Of a DNA stretch of 60,339 bases, positions 47,310-55,336 are shown piece after piece. The translations under genes and the position numbers were made by a program. The notes under the pieces are model-generated. The model was not told the origin of the DNA, made no database searches, and was given only the letters and a program-made list of their open reading frames with translations. This DNA is from Clostridiales bacterium. GTDB taxonomy: Bacteria; Bacillota; Clostridia; Christensenellales; Pumilibacteraceae. Where the stretch lies: positions 1 to 60,339 of the forward strand of contig JAITUJ010000064.1 of the NCBI GenBank assembly GCA_031286385.1, read 5' to 3'. Position 1 is the first letter of the stretch. Every line of letters begins with the position of its first letter.

Positions 47310-49952
47310 TTACTTGCTTTTGACTTTTGTCAACTTTTTTTCTATTAGTTTGTAAATCTCCACAATAGGAATAATCATTGCAGCAAAGCCAAGCGCAATC
47401 AAAAATTCCCAAATTGTCAGTCCAGGCAATTTAAAAAATGCAGACAGAGTAGGAATATAAATTATGGCAACGACAAGACCAAATCCAATGAGAAAACTTA
47501 TATTTAAAAAAGTATTGCTAAATGGACTACTTTTAAACAAGCTATGTTGCTCACTTTTACAATTGTATGCATGGAATAACTGTACATTGATGAGCGTGAC
47601 AAATACCATGGCCAAACCCAAACGAGGTTCCACACTTTTAATAACAAAATTAGCAACAATATAACTCAACATTACAAGACCGGTCTGCAATAGCCCTTGA
47701 ATGAGAATCTGCATACCCATTGCACCTGCGAACAGTGATTTATTCTTGCGTTCTGGCGGTCTATTCATCACATCAATTTCTGGTTTTTCTAAACCAAGAG
47801 CCAACGCTGGCAAGCTATCCGTAATGAGATTTACCAACAGTATCATAATAGGAGTTAAAAAAGGCTTTCGTAAAATTACAGATATAATAAACAGGCTCAA
47901 AACTTCTGCGGTGTTTGCTGACAGTAAAAATCTGATAGCTTTTTTAATGTTATCATAAATACGCCTGCCCTCTTGTACTGCACCGATAATGGTTGCAAAA
48001 TTATCGTCAGCCAAAATCATATCTGCTGCCCCTTTACTCACATCAGTACCAGATATTCCCATGCCTATACCGATATCAGCCGCTTTTATGCTAGGAGCAT
48101 CATTGACTCCATCCCCTGTCATAGCAACGACTAAACCTTTGCCTTTTAAAGTGTTCACTATGCGCACTTTGTTCTGTGGACTGACTCTTGCAAATATACC
48201 ACATTTCAAAATACAAGAATCAATTTGTGCGTCTGTCATAGAATCAAGTTCTGCACCTGTGACCACTTTGCCCTCAATCCCTATCTGTCTTGCAATAGCA
48301 CTGGCAGTCGTTGCGTGGTCACCTGTAATCATGATTGTTTTTATACCGGCCCGCTTGCAGACATTGACTGCTTCAGCAACTTCGGGACGAGGTGGGTCTA
48401 TCATGCCACAAAGCCCAACAAATGTTAAGTCAGTTTCCAGCTTGTCCACATCATGTGTTTTTATGGCTACCCCCAACACGCGCAACGCTTCGTTTGACAT
48501 CTTGTAACAGACATTATTAATTTGTGATTTATCAATATCTGTAATAGGACGAGTCCTTGTTCCGTCATATATGTGAGTACAAAGCTTTAATAAACAATCA
48601 TTTGCTCCCTTTGTGTAAGCAGTCTTTACACTGCCGCTTTCCATCACTACCGTCATAAGCTTTCTTTCACTGTCAAATGCTCTCTCCTTTACTCTTTTTT
48701 CAAGTTGCGTGTGCTCCAATAAACTGTGATTTTTAGCATAGTTTATTAGAGCAATTTCTGTCGGATCACCCAATATTTGGTCTGCACCAAATTTTGCATC
48801 ATTGCAAAATACCATTGCTTTTGCAAGGGTCATCTGACTAGCTAATGTTGGTCTTTTAAATCCATCATACACTTTTGCATCCAGCGTGTAAAGTTGCACA
48901 ACAGTCATTTTATTTTGTGTTAAAGTGCCTGTCTTGTCACTACATATTACTTGCGTATTTCCCAAAACTTCTACGGATGGAATGTTGCGTATAATGGCTC
49001 TCTTTAAACTCATCTTTCGTACACCTACTGCTAAAACAATGGTCAATATTGCAGGCAGTCCTTCCGGAATTGCTGCAACAGCAATGGCAACGGCAGTCAT
49101 AAAGGACTCTACTACACTGGTTTTATTAAATAGTGCTACAACAAATATTATGCAAGACAACACCACAACGGACAAACTAATTATGTTTGCCGTTTTAAAT
49201 AACTGTCTTTGCAATGGTGTCTTTTGTGTTGGCTGTTCAGAAATTAAAGTTGCTATCTTACCAACTTCTGTGCACATTCCAATACCGATTACTACGCCTT
49301 TACCTCTTCCACTCAAAACCACACCACTGCTATATACCATATTTGTCCTATCCCCAATTGGTAAATTGGGATTACTTTGTGTAGCAATATTTTTTACAAC
49401 ACCCATAGACTCGCCAGTCAACGCAGCTTCTTCCACAGTGAGTTCAATACTCTCTATCAACCTTAAATCGGCAGGTATATTATCACCCGCCACCAATACA
49501 ACGATGTCACCATTTACCAATTCACTAGTAGCTATTCTGCTTTCTTGTCCATCACGCACTACTGTGCAAAATGGCTTGCTCATTTTTTTTAAGGCTAGCA
49601 ATGCAGTTTCCGCTTTGCCCTCTTGAATAATGCCTATCATTGCGTTTACTATCAAAATAAGCAAAATGACACCCCCATCAATCAGCTCGCTAGGTTTGCC
49701 ATTGTAAACAGCAATAGAGGTAGAAATTATAACAGCTCCTATCATAATCATGATTAGCGGATCATTCAATTGCTTTAACAACCTCAACCAAAATGAAGTG
49801 CGGCTTTTTGCAACCAATTCATTTTTCCCAAACTGCTGTTGCCTTTTTTTCACCTCAATTTGACTCAACCCTTGCATAGATGTTTTGAGGTCACTCAAAG
49901 TTTGGCTAGCTGTCAATGTATGAAACTTTTTGTCCATAATAGAGAAATCCAT
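47310..49952 (-). CDS. P2A-type Ca2+-transporting ATPase, copy 2
   Basis: 880 residues. The phosphorylation site is CSDKTGTLTQNKM (Asp 339), TGES is at about 179-182, TGDGVNDAPSIK in the P domain. Calcium-site residues match SERCA: PEGLP in M4, NTAE in M5 and NLITD in M6. Ten membrane helices are expected. It likely pumps Ca2+ out of the cell. An alternative ATG at 49937 exists; neither has a ribosome site, and TATAAA lies seven bases upstream of the first. Confidence 0.94.
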   Translation of the reverse strand: MDFSIMDKKFHTLTASQTLSDLKTSMQGLSQIEVKKRQQQFGKNELVAKSRTSFWLRLLKQLNDPLIMIMIGAVIISTSIAVYNGKPSELIDGGVILLILIVNAMIGIIQEGKAETALLALKKMSKPFCTVVRDGQESRIATSELVNGDIVVLVAGDNIPADLRLIESIELTVEEAALTGESMGVVKNIATQSNPNLPIGDRTNMVYSSGVVLSGRGKGVVIGIGMCTEVGKIATLISEQPTQKTPLQRQLFKTANIISLSVVVLSCIIFVVALFNKTSVVESFMTAVAIAVAAIPEGLPAILTIVLAVGVRKMSLKRAIIRNIPSVEVLGNTQVICSDKTGTLTQNKMTVVQLYTLDAKVYDGFKRPTLASQMTLAKAMVFCNDAKFGADQILGDPTEIALINYAKNHSLLEHTQLEKRVKERAFDSERKLMTVVMESGSVKTAYTKGANDCLLKLCTHIYDGTRTRPITDIDKSQINNVCYKMSNEALRVLGVAIKTHDVDKLETDLTFVGLCGMIDPPRPEVAEAVNVCKRAGIKTIMITGDHATTASAIARQIGIEGKVVTGAELDSMTDAQIDSCILKCGIFARVSPQNKVRIVNTLKGKGLVVAMTGDGVNDAPSIKAADIGIGMGISGTDVSKGAADMILADDNFATIIGAVQEGRRIYDNIKKAIRFLLSANTAEVLSLFIISVILRKPFLTPIMILLVNLITDSLPALALGLEKPEIDVMNRPPERKNKSLFAGAMGMQILIQGLLQTGLVMLSYIVANFVIKSVEPRLGLAMVFVTLINVQLFHAYNCKSEQHSLFKSSPFSNTFLNISFLIGFGLVVAIIYIPTLSAFFKLPGLTIWEFLIALGFAAMIIPIVEIYKLIEKKLTKVKSK

Positions 49953-50118
49953 ATTTGTATTTATATGTTCACAATGGAAATATTATAATTTATTATTTTT
50001 AAATACAATGGAAACAATCATAATTTGTATAAATGTTTACAAAAAATGGTCTATTTTTTATTTACATATTTTCCCTTATTTTTTTGTTGATATTATAGAA
50101 AAAAAATGACACTTTTTT

Positions 50119-50147
50119 TTGCTTTTTTATTGTATATTTGTTATAAT
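50119..50147 (+). promoter_or_regulatory. Promoter of the 198-aa gene (leaderless)
   Basis: Plus strand -35 TTGCTT (50119-50124), 17-base spacer, -10 TATAAT (50142-50147), six bases to the ATG at 50154. Confidence 0.55.
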
Positions 50148-50153
50148 AATATA

Positions 50154-50750
50154 ATGGACGCAAAGCATATAAAGTTTTTACAATTATTTAGTGAATTGGC
50201 AAAAGTCAAAGTAGACGACATTGCAAGTATGGAAACAAAATTGGTGCCAATAATAAAACTAGATTTTTGCTTTGGACTAGACATTTGGGAATATCTTTCT
50301 ATAACAAATGAAGAGGCTTATACTAAAAATGTTGCGATGTCAGAGTTTTTAGGGAACAGAGTGTTGGAATTGTTTTTTAGTTTTTCCTCACAAAAAACAA
50401 TTTACGCAGTGGAGAGCATAGATGCCATTGCAAAGTTTGTATTTTGCTACAATCCACATGCAGACAAAGGCATTCCCCTTGACATTGTACTCAATGCTTT
50501 GGTGACAAACAAGATAGATCTTGCAAACTTTGTGCTGTCAAATGTGCAAAAAAATAATAGAGTTTCCTTTGACAACTACTTAAAGACAATTGTAGAGCAC
50601 TGCATTGTCGTGCATATAAAAAAGTTGGATAAATCTACAAAAAATATGCCTTTCCCTAAAAAACAAGCTAATTTGCTGCTTGAATATATCGCCAAAGTTA
50701 GAGGACCAAACAGAGCTCTACTAGAACAAAGGCTGAAAGAAGTCAGTTAA
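50154..50750 (+). CDS. Hypothetical protein (198 aa)
   Basis: Unrecognised soluble, mostly helical protein beginning MDAKHIKFLQLFSEL, with a Phe-rich middle and a C-terminal RGPNRALLEQRLKE. The ATG at 50154 is chosen because the -10 box lies six bases upstream; the frame's earlier ATG at 50106 lies upstream of the promoter. It converges with ksgA and the two stop codons overlap by four bases. Confidence 0.7.
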   Translation: MDAKHIKFLQLFSELAKVKVDDIASMETKLVPIIKLDFCFGLDIWEYLSITNEEAYTKNVAMSEFLGNRVLELFFSFSSQKTIYAVESIDAIAKFVFCYNPHADKGIPLDIVLNALVTNKIDLANFVLSNVQKNNRVSFDNYLKTIVEHCIVVHIKKLDKSTKNMPFPKKQANLLLEYIAKVRGPNRALLEQRLKEVS

Positions 50751-51541
50751 CATAGCTTTTTTATCTGCTCTTGCAAAGCAATGAACTGTTCTAAATTCAA
50801 AGCCTCCCCCCTCACACTCGCATCAATACCCAAATTTGTCAAGCACTGCACTATTTGCAGTCTTGTCACATTGTAGCATGCCAAAATATTGTTGACCAAA
50901 GTCTTTCTTCTGCTACCAAATGCACATTTCACAAGTTTTTTAACAGCCTGCTTGTCAACACAGCTATTGTCATAGCTTGTAAGGTGCATCAGTGCACTGT
51001 CAACTTTGGGCTGAGGGGTGAAAACCTCACTTTTGACAATTCGCATCAATTTTGGTTTTGTGTGGAGTGCGACATTGAGCGTCAAAATACCAAAATCTTT
51101 TGTGTTTGGTTTTGCTGTCATTCTGTCCGCAACTTCTTTTTGCACCATGATTGTTATAGATTTTGGAGGATTGCCACACTCTAACAGTTTAAAAATTATT
51201 TGTGTAGTTATATAGTAAGGCAAGTTTGCGACTACTTTATAATTTCCAAAACTACATATATCACGGTCACTTAACAATAAAAAATCCTCATACCTTACAG
51301 ATACATTTAAATTTTTATGCAACAAATCTGTGTGATAAAACTCCAATCTCTTGTCAATCTCAAAACTCAACACATGCTTGACTCTGTTAGCCAAAACGGC
51401 TGTCAATGTGCCCATTCCCGTCCCAATCTCCAACACAAAATCATCTTTATCTACGCAAGAATCGCTGACAATTGCATTTAGTAAGTTGATATCATAAATA
51501 AAATTCTGTCCGAGACTTTTTTTGTAATCAAAAACTTTCAT
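50747..51541 (-). CDS. rsmA: 16S rRNA dimethyladenosine transferase KsgA
   Basis: 264 residues. The SAM-dependent methyltransferase motifs are LGQNFIYD, LEIGTGMGTLT (motif I, about residues 37-47) and NLPYYITT (motif IV). It dimethylates two adenines near the 3' end of 16S rRNA. Preceded by pth after six bases and probably co-transcribed; no ribosome site. Confidence 0.95.
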   Translation of the reverse strand: MKVFDYKKSLGQNFIYDINLLNAIVSDSCVDKDDFVLEIGTGMGTLTAVLANRVKHVLSFEIDKRLEFYHTDLLHKNLNVSVRYEDFLLLSDRDICSFGNYKVVANLPYYITTQIIFKLLECGNPPKSITIMVQKEVADRMTAKPNTKDFGILTLNVALHTKPKLMRIVKSEVFTPQPKVDSALMHLTSYDNSCVDKQAVKKLVKCAFGSRRKTLVNNILACYNVTRLQIVQCLTNLGIDASVRGEALNLEQFIALQEQIKKLC

Positions 51542-51547
51542 TTTTTG

Positions 51548-52093
51548 TTAACTATTCAACCAATCCTGAACACAATCCGCTGCACACTCTATTGTTTTTG
51601 CTATCAAAGGACGGTCAGAGGCAGATACATTCATCACTACCCAATCTCCAAGTTGTATACCTTCTGGGGGCTTGCCAATCCCTATCCTCACTCTTGCAAA
51701 ATCTTGATTTTTAAGTACGGATACAATATTTCTCATACCATTGTGCGTACCTCCACTGCCCCTTTGTCGCACTCTTACACATCCTTTTTCTATATCAATG
51801 TCATCAAAGATGACAATCAAATCAGATAAATTAATTTTATAAAATGAAAGCAGTTCTGCAACGCAGATGCCACTCAAATTCATATATGTCCATGGTTGAG
51901 CCAAAATAATTTTGTCTCCATTTTCTGTAACAAATTGTGCCAATCGAGCGTGCAGCTTTGGTTTTTGTTTAAAATCCAACCTATACCTTTCTGCCAAACA
52001 TTCCACAACCATAAACCCCATATTGTGATAAGTATAAGCGTACTCATCGCCATAATTGCCTAAACCTACGATTACTTTGGTTTTTACTTCCAT
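51548..52093 (-). CDS. pth: Peptidyl-tRNA hydrolase
   Basis: 181 residues with active-site residues in GLGNYGDEY (Asn), TYHNMGF (His) and FDDIDIEKG (Asp), and the RVRQRGSGGTHNGM segment. It recycles peptidyl-tRNA. The ATG is five bases after a TATAAT, with no ribosome site. Operon with ksgA. Confidence 0.96.
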   Translation of the reverse strand: MEVKTKVIVGLGNYGDEYAYTYHNMGFMVVECLAERYRLDFKQKPKLHARLAQFVTENGDKIILAQPWTYMNLSGICVAELLSFYKINLSDLIVIFDDIDIEKGCVRVRQRGSGGTHNGMRNIVSVLKNQDFARVRIGIGKPPEGIQLGDWVVMNVSASDRPLIAKTIECAADCVQDWLNS

Positions 52094-52098
52094 ACCAA

Positions 52099-52127
52099 AT
52101 TATACCATAATAAAAGAAAAAAATCAA
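52099..52127 (-). promoter_or_regulatory. pth promoter (leaderless)
   Basis: Minus strand -35 TTGATT (52122-52127), 17-base spacer, -10 TATAAT (52099-52104), five bases to the ATG. Confidence 0.7.
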
Positions 52128-52178
52128 ATCTGTTTATTATAAAAATCCTATTATCATCCATTACACAACCAAAACTAT

Positions 52179-52213
52179 AAAACAACAGGCTGTAGTTTTT
52201 AGCCTGTCGTTTT
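52179..52213 (-). terminator. Terminator after trxB
   Basis: Minus strand AAAACGACAGGCT and AGCCTGTTGTTTT pair with one G-U over a nine-base loop and end in a T-rich run, ten bases past the trxB stop. Confidence 0.85.
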
Positions 52214-52223
52214 ACAATGTATT

Positions 52224-53156
52224 TTACTTTTTCGCATACACAACGCTACCCAGAATACTGCACACCGCGATGGCACCATCACTGCACGCTACGGTAATTT
52301 GCTTTACAGCATCAGCTCTGACATCGCCTATTGCATAGATGTTTGGCTTACTAGTTTGCATTTTTTTATCTGTCACAATAGCACCCACTTTATCGGTAAT
52401 TACTTGACCAAACACTAGATGACTATTGGGCATACTTCCCAATGCAACAAACAAGGAGTCTATTTCAATGCTTTGTTCTTTGCCCTTAGTATCTGTGACT
52501 GTCACAGCAGATACAACCTCTCTGCTACCATTTTCCACTACACTGACTGCCGTCGCTCTACTGTTGTACAGAATTTCAACCTTTGGGGACTGTGACAAAA
52601 GTTTTATGTGGTCAGGCAATCCTCTCATTTTGTCCGTTGGAACAACGATTGTCAGTTTAGAAACAATAGGCTCTAAATATATAGCGTCCGTTGTAGTGTG
52701 CACTGTACCGCCCGCAATTGCGACAGGTTTATTTTTAAAAAAAGCACCATCACATGTTGCACAGTAACTTATACCATTGCCCGTCAACTGTTCTTCTTTA
52801 CCCAGCCCCAATTTTTTGCTACCCGAACCTGTCGCTATGATGATATTATCTGCTGTCAATTCTCTGCCATCATCTAAAAAAACAGTTTTTGTGTCACAGT
52901 CAAGCTTTTGAATGATGGCGTATTCTACCTCTGCACCAGCTGCCAAGAGCTGTTCCTCCATTTTTATAGCAATCTCTGCTCCACTTGTAGAAACAAATCC
53001 TGGGTAGTTATCTATACGCTCTGTACTGGCCATTGTACCCCCCAACACAGCACTTTCTATTATCAGTACACTTTTACTTGCACGAGCGGCATAAATGCCC
53101 GCAGTCATTCCACCTGGGCCGCCCCCTACAATAATGATATTATAATGTTTTGCCAT
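52224..53156 (-). CDS. trxB: Thioredoxin-reductase-like flavoprotein lacking NADPH motifs
   Basis: 310 residues of the low-Mr thioredoxin reductase family. The FAD site GGGPGGMTAGIYAAR is at the N-terminus, the redox pair is CATCDG and the C-terminal GDVRAD is present. In the second nucleotide-binding domain the GxGxxA motif reads AGGTVHTT and the arginine motif HRRxxxR reads VPTDKMRG. Canonical enzymes need these for NADPH. The pattern recalls clostridial ferredoxin-dependent flavin thioredoxin reductases, which lost NADPH binding (inference). ATG at 53156, six bases after TATAAT. Confidence 0.88.
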   Translation of the reverse strand: MAKHYNIIIVGGGPGGMTAGIYAARASKSVLIIESAVLGGTMASTERIDNYPGFVSTSGAEIAIKMEEQLLAAGAEVEYAIIQKLDCDTKTVFLDDGRELTADNIIIATGSGSKKLGLGKEEQLTGNGISYCATCDGAFFKNKPVAIAGGTVHTTTDAIYLEPIVSKLTIVVPTDKMRGLPDHIKLLSQSPKVEILYNSRATAVSVVENGSREVVSAVTVTDTKGKEQSIEIDSLFVALGSMPNSHLVFGQVITDKVGAIVTDKKMQTSKPNIYAIGDVRADAVKQITVACSDGAIAVCSILGSVVYAKK

Positions 53157-53162
53157 TATTAT

Positions 53163-53191
53163 ATTATAGAACAATGTTAAAAAAAAGTCAA
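53163..53191 (-). promoter_or_regulatory. trxB promoter (leaderless)
   Basis: Minus strand -35 TTGACT (53186-53191), 17-base spacer, -10 TATAAT (53163-53168), six bases to the ATG. The -35 overlaps the stop codon of the LRR gene. Confidence 0.75.
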
Positions 53192-53634
53192 ATATTATCA
53201 ACCCCCCAGCTCACTTGACAATTTAAAGGATTCCACTCATCATGCCAATCTTTTGGCTTTTCTTTGTGTTGACAGTATATTGCCAGTTTTACACACCCAG
53301 CAAATACACTGTTGCCCATTTCTAAAACGCTGTCAGGAATAAATATTGATTGCAAATTTTTACAATCCCAAAACACTAAATTGCCAATTTTTTGTACACT
53401 TCTTGGTATAACCACATTACATAGCCCAACACACCCCCAAAAAGCCAAATCTCCAATGTTTGTGACACCTTTTGGAATATTTACTTTTTTTAAAAACTTG
53501 CAACAATTAAAAGCACCCCCACCTATTTGAGTGATATTATCTGGAATGATGGTGTTATCAAAACCCAAAACGAGAATATCTTCGCTAACAAAACAGTGCG
53601 TCTTGCCAATATATTGTGTGTGTAACAAAGTCAT
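53188..53634 (-). CDS. Small BspA-type leucine-rich-repeat protein
   Basis: About 148 residues, with three to four LRR_5 (BspA/TpLRR) units of the form IPxxVxxIGxxAFxxCxxL (for example VNIPKGVTNIGDLAFWGC and VVIPRSVQKIGNLVFWDC). Larger relatives are surface adhesins, but this one has no signal peptide or anchor and is probably cytoplasmic. An upstream GTG at 53652 is an alternative start. No ribosome site; a TATATA lies five bases before the ATG. The closing residues KDWHDEWNPLNC are typical of the end of such repeat domains. Confidence 0.8.
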   Translation of the reverse strand: MTLLHTQYIGKTHCFVSEDILVLGFDNTIIPDNITQIGGGAFNCCKFLKKVNIPKGVTNIGDLAFWGCVGLCNVVIPRSVQKIGNLVFWDCKNLQSIFIPDSVLEMGNSVFAGCVKLAIYCQHKEKPKDWHDEWNPLNCQVSWGVDNI

Positions 53635-53730
53635 ACACATATATATTGTCACAACACATTACAAAATATAATCGTTATTTTCAGTTAATTTTAAAAATAA
53701 AAAGTTTGTATACTTACTCATTTTTATACA

Positions 53731-53773
53731 AAAAACAAAAGTTGAAAAATTATTTTACTTCAACTTTTGTTTT
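53731..53773 (-). terminator. Terminator after spo0A
   Basis: Perfect 15-base arms AAAACAAAAGTTGAA and TTCAACTTTTGTTTT with a 12-base loop, extending into T on the minus strand, 34 bases past the spo0A stop. Confidence 0.85.
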
Positions 53774-53807
53774 GCAATTCAATCTCAAATGTATTGCTTA
53801 TAAATCA

Positions 53808-54536
53808 TCAAATCACTTCAAGCAACATTTTGTCAGCTACAAGGGCAATAAACTCACCGTTTGTAGGTCTATCTTTATTGCTGTACACTTTAACGCCAAA
53901 TAGTGTATTTATATTTTCTATCCTCCCTTTATTCCATGCAACCTCAATGGCATGTCTAATAGACCGCTCCACCTTGCTCGCACTTGTGCTAAACTTGTCG
54001 GCAATGACAGGATATAATTTTTTTGTAATGCTGTTTACAATACTTGGATTGTCAATAGCCAACTTTATTGCTTCTCGCAAAAACTTATACCCCTTTATAT
54101 GGGCAGGTATTCCTACTGTGATAAAAATATTTGTTATCTTCTCCTCCAAACTCTTATTGTTGCTTCGCACAAGCGTTCCTATATTTTTTTGGGGTAGCTC
54201 TAATATGCGATTGTACAAAACATCTTTGTCATAAGGTTTTATTATATAGTACACAGCACCTAGCCGTGTTGCTTTGACAATAAAGCCCTCTTTTGACAAT
54301 GCAGATAGTATAATGATTTTAGTGTGACAACTTGCGTTCATGTTCTCCAACAACCAGTAACCATCAGCCTCAGGCATGATTAAATCAACGATGGCAACGT
54401 CAGGATTTAAACTATTTATCAACTCCAAACCTTGTCTTCCATTTGTAGCTGTACCCACGACTTCAAACTTTTCATTTAAGTCGCTTTTAAGCTTTTCTAA
54501 AAGTTCTACATCATCATCAACTAGTAAAATATTCAT
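53808..54536 (-). CDS. spo0A: Sporulation master regulator Spo0A
   Basis: A 242-residue response regulator. The receiver domain has acidic residues VDDDVE (6-11), phospho-acceptor Asp 51 in VDLIMPEADGYW, and Lys 100 in IIKPYDKD. The DNA-binding domain (about 130-242) has the Spo0A-specific GIPAHIKGYKFLREAI and the recognition helix SASKVERSIRHAIEVAW (185-201). Phosphorylated Spo0A controls entry to sporulation. Start supported by GGGAGGAG two bases before the ATG. It is followed by a strong terminator. Confidence 0.97.
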   Translation of the reverse strand: MNILLVDDDVELLEKLKSDLNEKFEVVGTATNGRQGLELINSLNPDVAIVDLIMPEADGYWLLENMNASCHTKIIILSALSKEGFIVKATRLGAVYYIIKPYDKDVLYNRILELPQKNIGTLVRSNNKSLEEKITNIFITVGIPAHIKGYKFLREAIKLAIDNPSIVNSITKKLYPVIADKFSTSASKVERSIRHAIEVAWNKGRIENINTLFGVKVYSNKDRPTNGEFIALVADKMLLEVI

Positions 54537-54654
54537 TTCTCCTCCCTAATAAAATTAAATTTTTCAATTAAAAATAAAATTGTTCTGTCAATATTTTCAA
54601 ATAATAGCATCATATTATTTATTCATTTGTTAAAAATTTGATTACAGTAATTGT

Positions 54655-54683
54655 ATTATAACAAATAAATATGTTAAAAGCAA
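54655..54683 (-). promoter_or_regulatory. Candidate spo0A promoter
   Basis: Minus strand -35 TTGCTT (54678-54683), 17-base spacer, -10 TATAAT (54655-54660), giving a leader of about 110 bases. No sigma-H promoter could be recognised. Confidence 0.45.
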
Positions 54684-54742
54684 GCACAAAATATATAATT
54701 TTTCATTTATTTAAAAATATTTTGTTTTATTTAAATATTTAT

Positions 54743-54749
54743 TGTCGAA
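54743..54749 (+). promoter_or_regulatory. Spo0A box upstream of spo0A
   Basis: TGTCGAA, an exact match to the Spo0A-binding consensus, 207 bases upstream of the spo0A ATG and about 60 bases upstream of its candidate -35. Suggests autoregulation. Confidence 0.45.
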
Positions 54750-54866
54750 ACCAATTTTTTGATGTTATTTTCAACAATAAAAAGCATTTTTAAACTAATT
54801 ATTTGAAATATTTTAAATTACTTTAATAACAACTTTCTATAAAACCTCATTATGAAAATGTGCAAC

Positions 54867-54911
54867 AAAAAACACATGTAAAGCTTACAACAACAATAAC
54901 ATGTGTTTTTT
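54867..54911. terminator. Strong terminator hairpin
   Basis: Thirteen-base perfect arms AAAAAACACATGT / ACATGTGTTTTTT, T-runs on both strands. It would also end any read-through from the cas-permease unit. Confidence 0.75.
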
Positions 54912-54934
54912 ATATTCTACTCATTCAACTGTAA
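54867..54934 (-). ncRNA. Candidate ~70-nt small RNA (or spo0A leader attenuator)
   Basis: A consensus promoter (TTGACA-17-TATACT) should start transcription near 54934. A strong hairpin with T-tail (arms AAAAAACACATGT at 54867-54879 and ACATGTGTTTTTT at 54899-54911, 19-base loop) lies only ~25 bases further. The product would be a ~70-base RNA dominated by the terminator hairpin. If polymerase reads through, the same RNA would become a long leader of spo0A, making the hairpin an attenuator. No open frame longer than a few codons fits. A tracrRNA was considered but cannot be tested without the CRISPR repeat. Confidence 0.45.
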
Positions 54935-54969
54935 CAAGTTAGTATAAAAAATATACTAACTTGTGTCAA
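54934..54969 (-). promoter_or_regulatory. Consensus promoter embedded in a perfect palindrome
   Basis: Minus strand -35 TTGACA (54964-54969), 17-base spacer, -10 TATACT (54941-54946). A 13-base perfect inverted repeat ACAAGTTAGTATA / TATACTAACTTGT (54934-54964) with a five-base centre spans from the last base of the -35 through the -10. This is a classic repressor-operator position. Confidence 0.65.
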
Positions 54970-55336
54970 TGATGTTTATTTTAGGAATCAGATAAATGAA
55001 AATTGCAACTAAATATCATCAGCAAATATTCTGTATATTCATAATGATTTATCATGAAAAATGTCTTGCTTTCTATTTGTCCAATGAACTAGGATAAAGA
55101 ACCACTTGGACTAAAATACATTGCCTTTAATTTTTCGTTGGTTTTTACTTTTTCAAGTGAGCTTTTTACATAATTTATTTTACCTAGTCTATATCACTTT
55201 TTTTCAAAGTTCTCTTAAATAGCGCCTATCAACAAGTCAACCGACAAAAAACTTTAAATATTTTCCCATTCGTTTCTAAAATTGACATCACAAAGTGCAA
55301 TTAAAATTCCTGTTATAAAATGTGGATTGCGTTCCA
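54970..55336. other. AT-rich intergenic stretch without a recognised gene
   Basis: About 370 bases between the permease stop and the small-RNA promoter. I see no frame with a ribosome site, no repeated unit of CRISPR type, no tRNA and no terminator right after the permease. It could hold an undetected RNA such as a tracrRNA. The 54540-54866 part contains the spo0A leader, promoter and box described separately. Confidence 0.6.

Noticed and set aside
48925-49626. 233-residue plus-strand frame inside Ca2+-ATPase copy 2
   Set aside because: Shadow of conserved P-ATPase codons on the other strand; low-complexity Thr/Ser/Pro composition and no domain.
54540-55336. Possible CRISPR array or tracrRNA in the long gap downstream of the cas genes
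   Set aside because: No unit of 20-40 bases recurs. No segment can be called an anti-repeat because the repeat sequence is not in the window.
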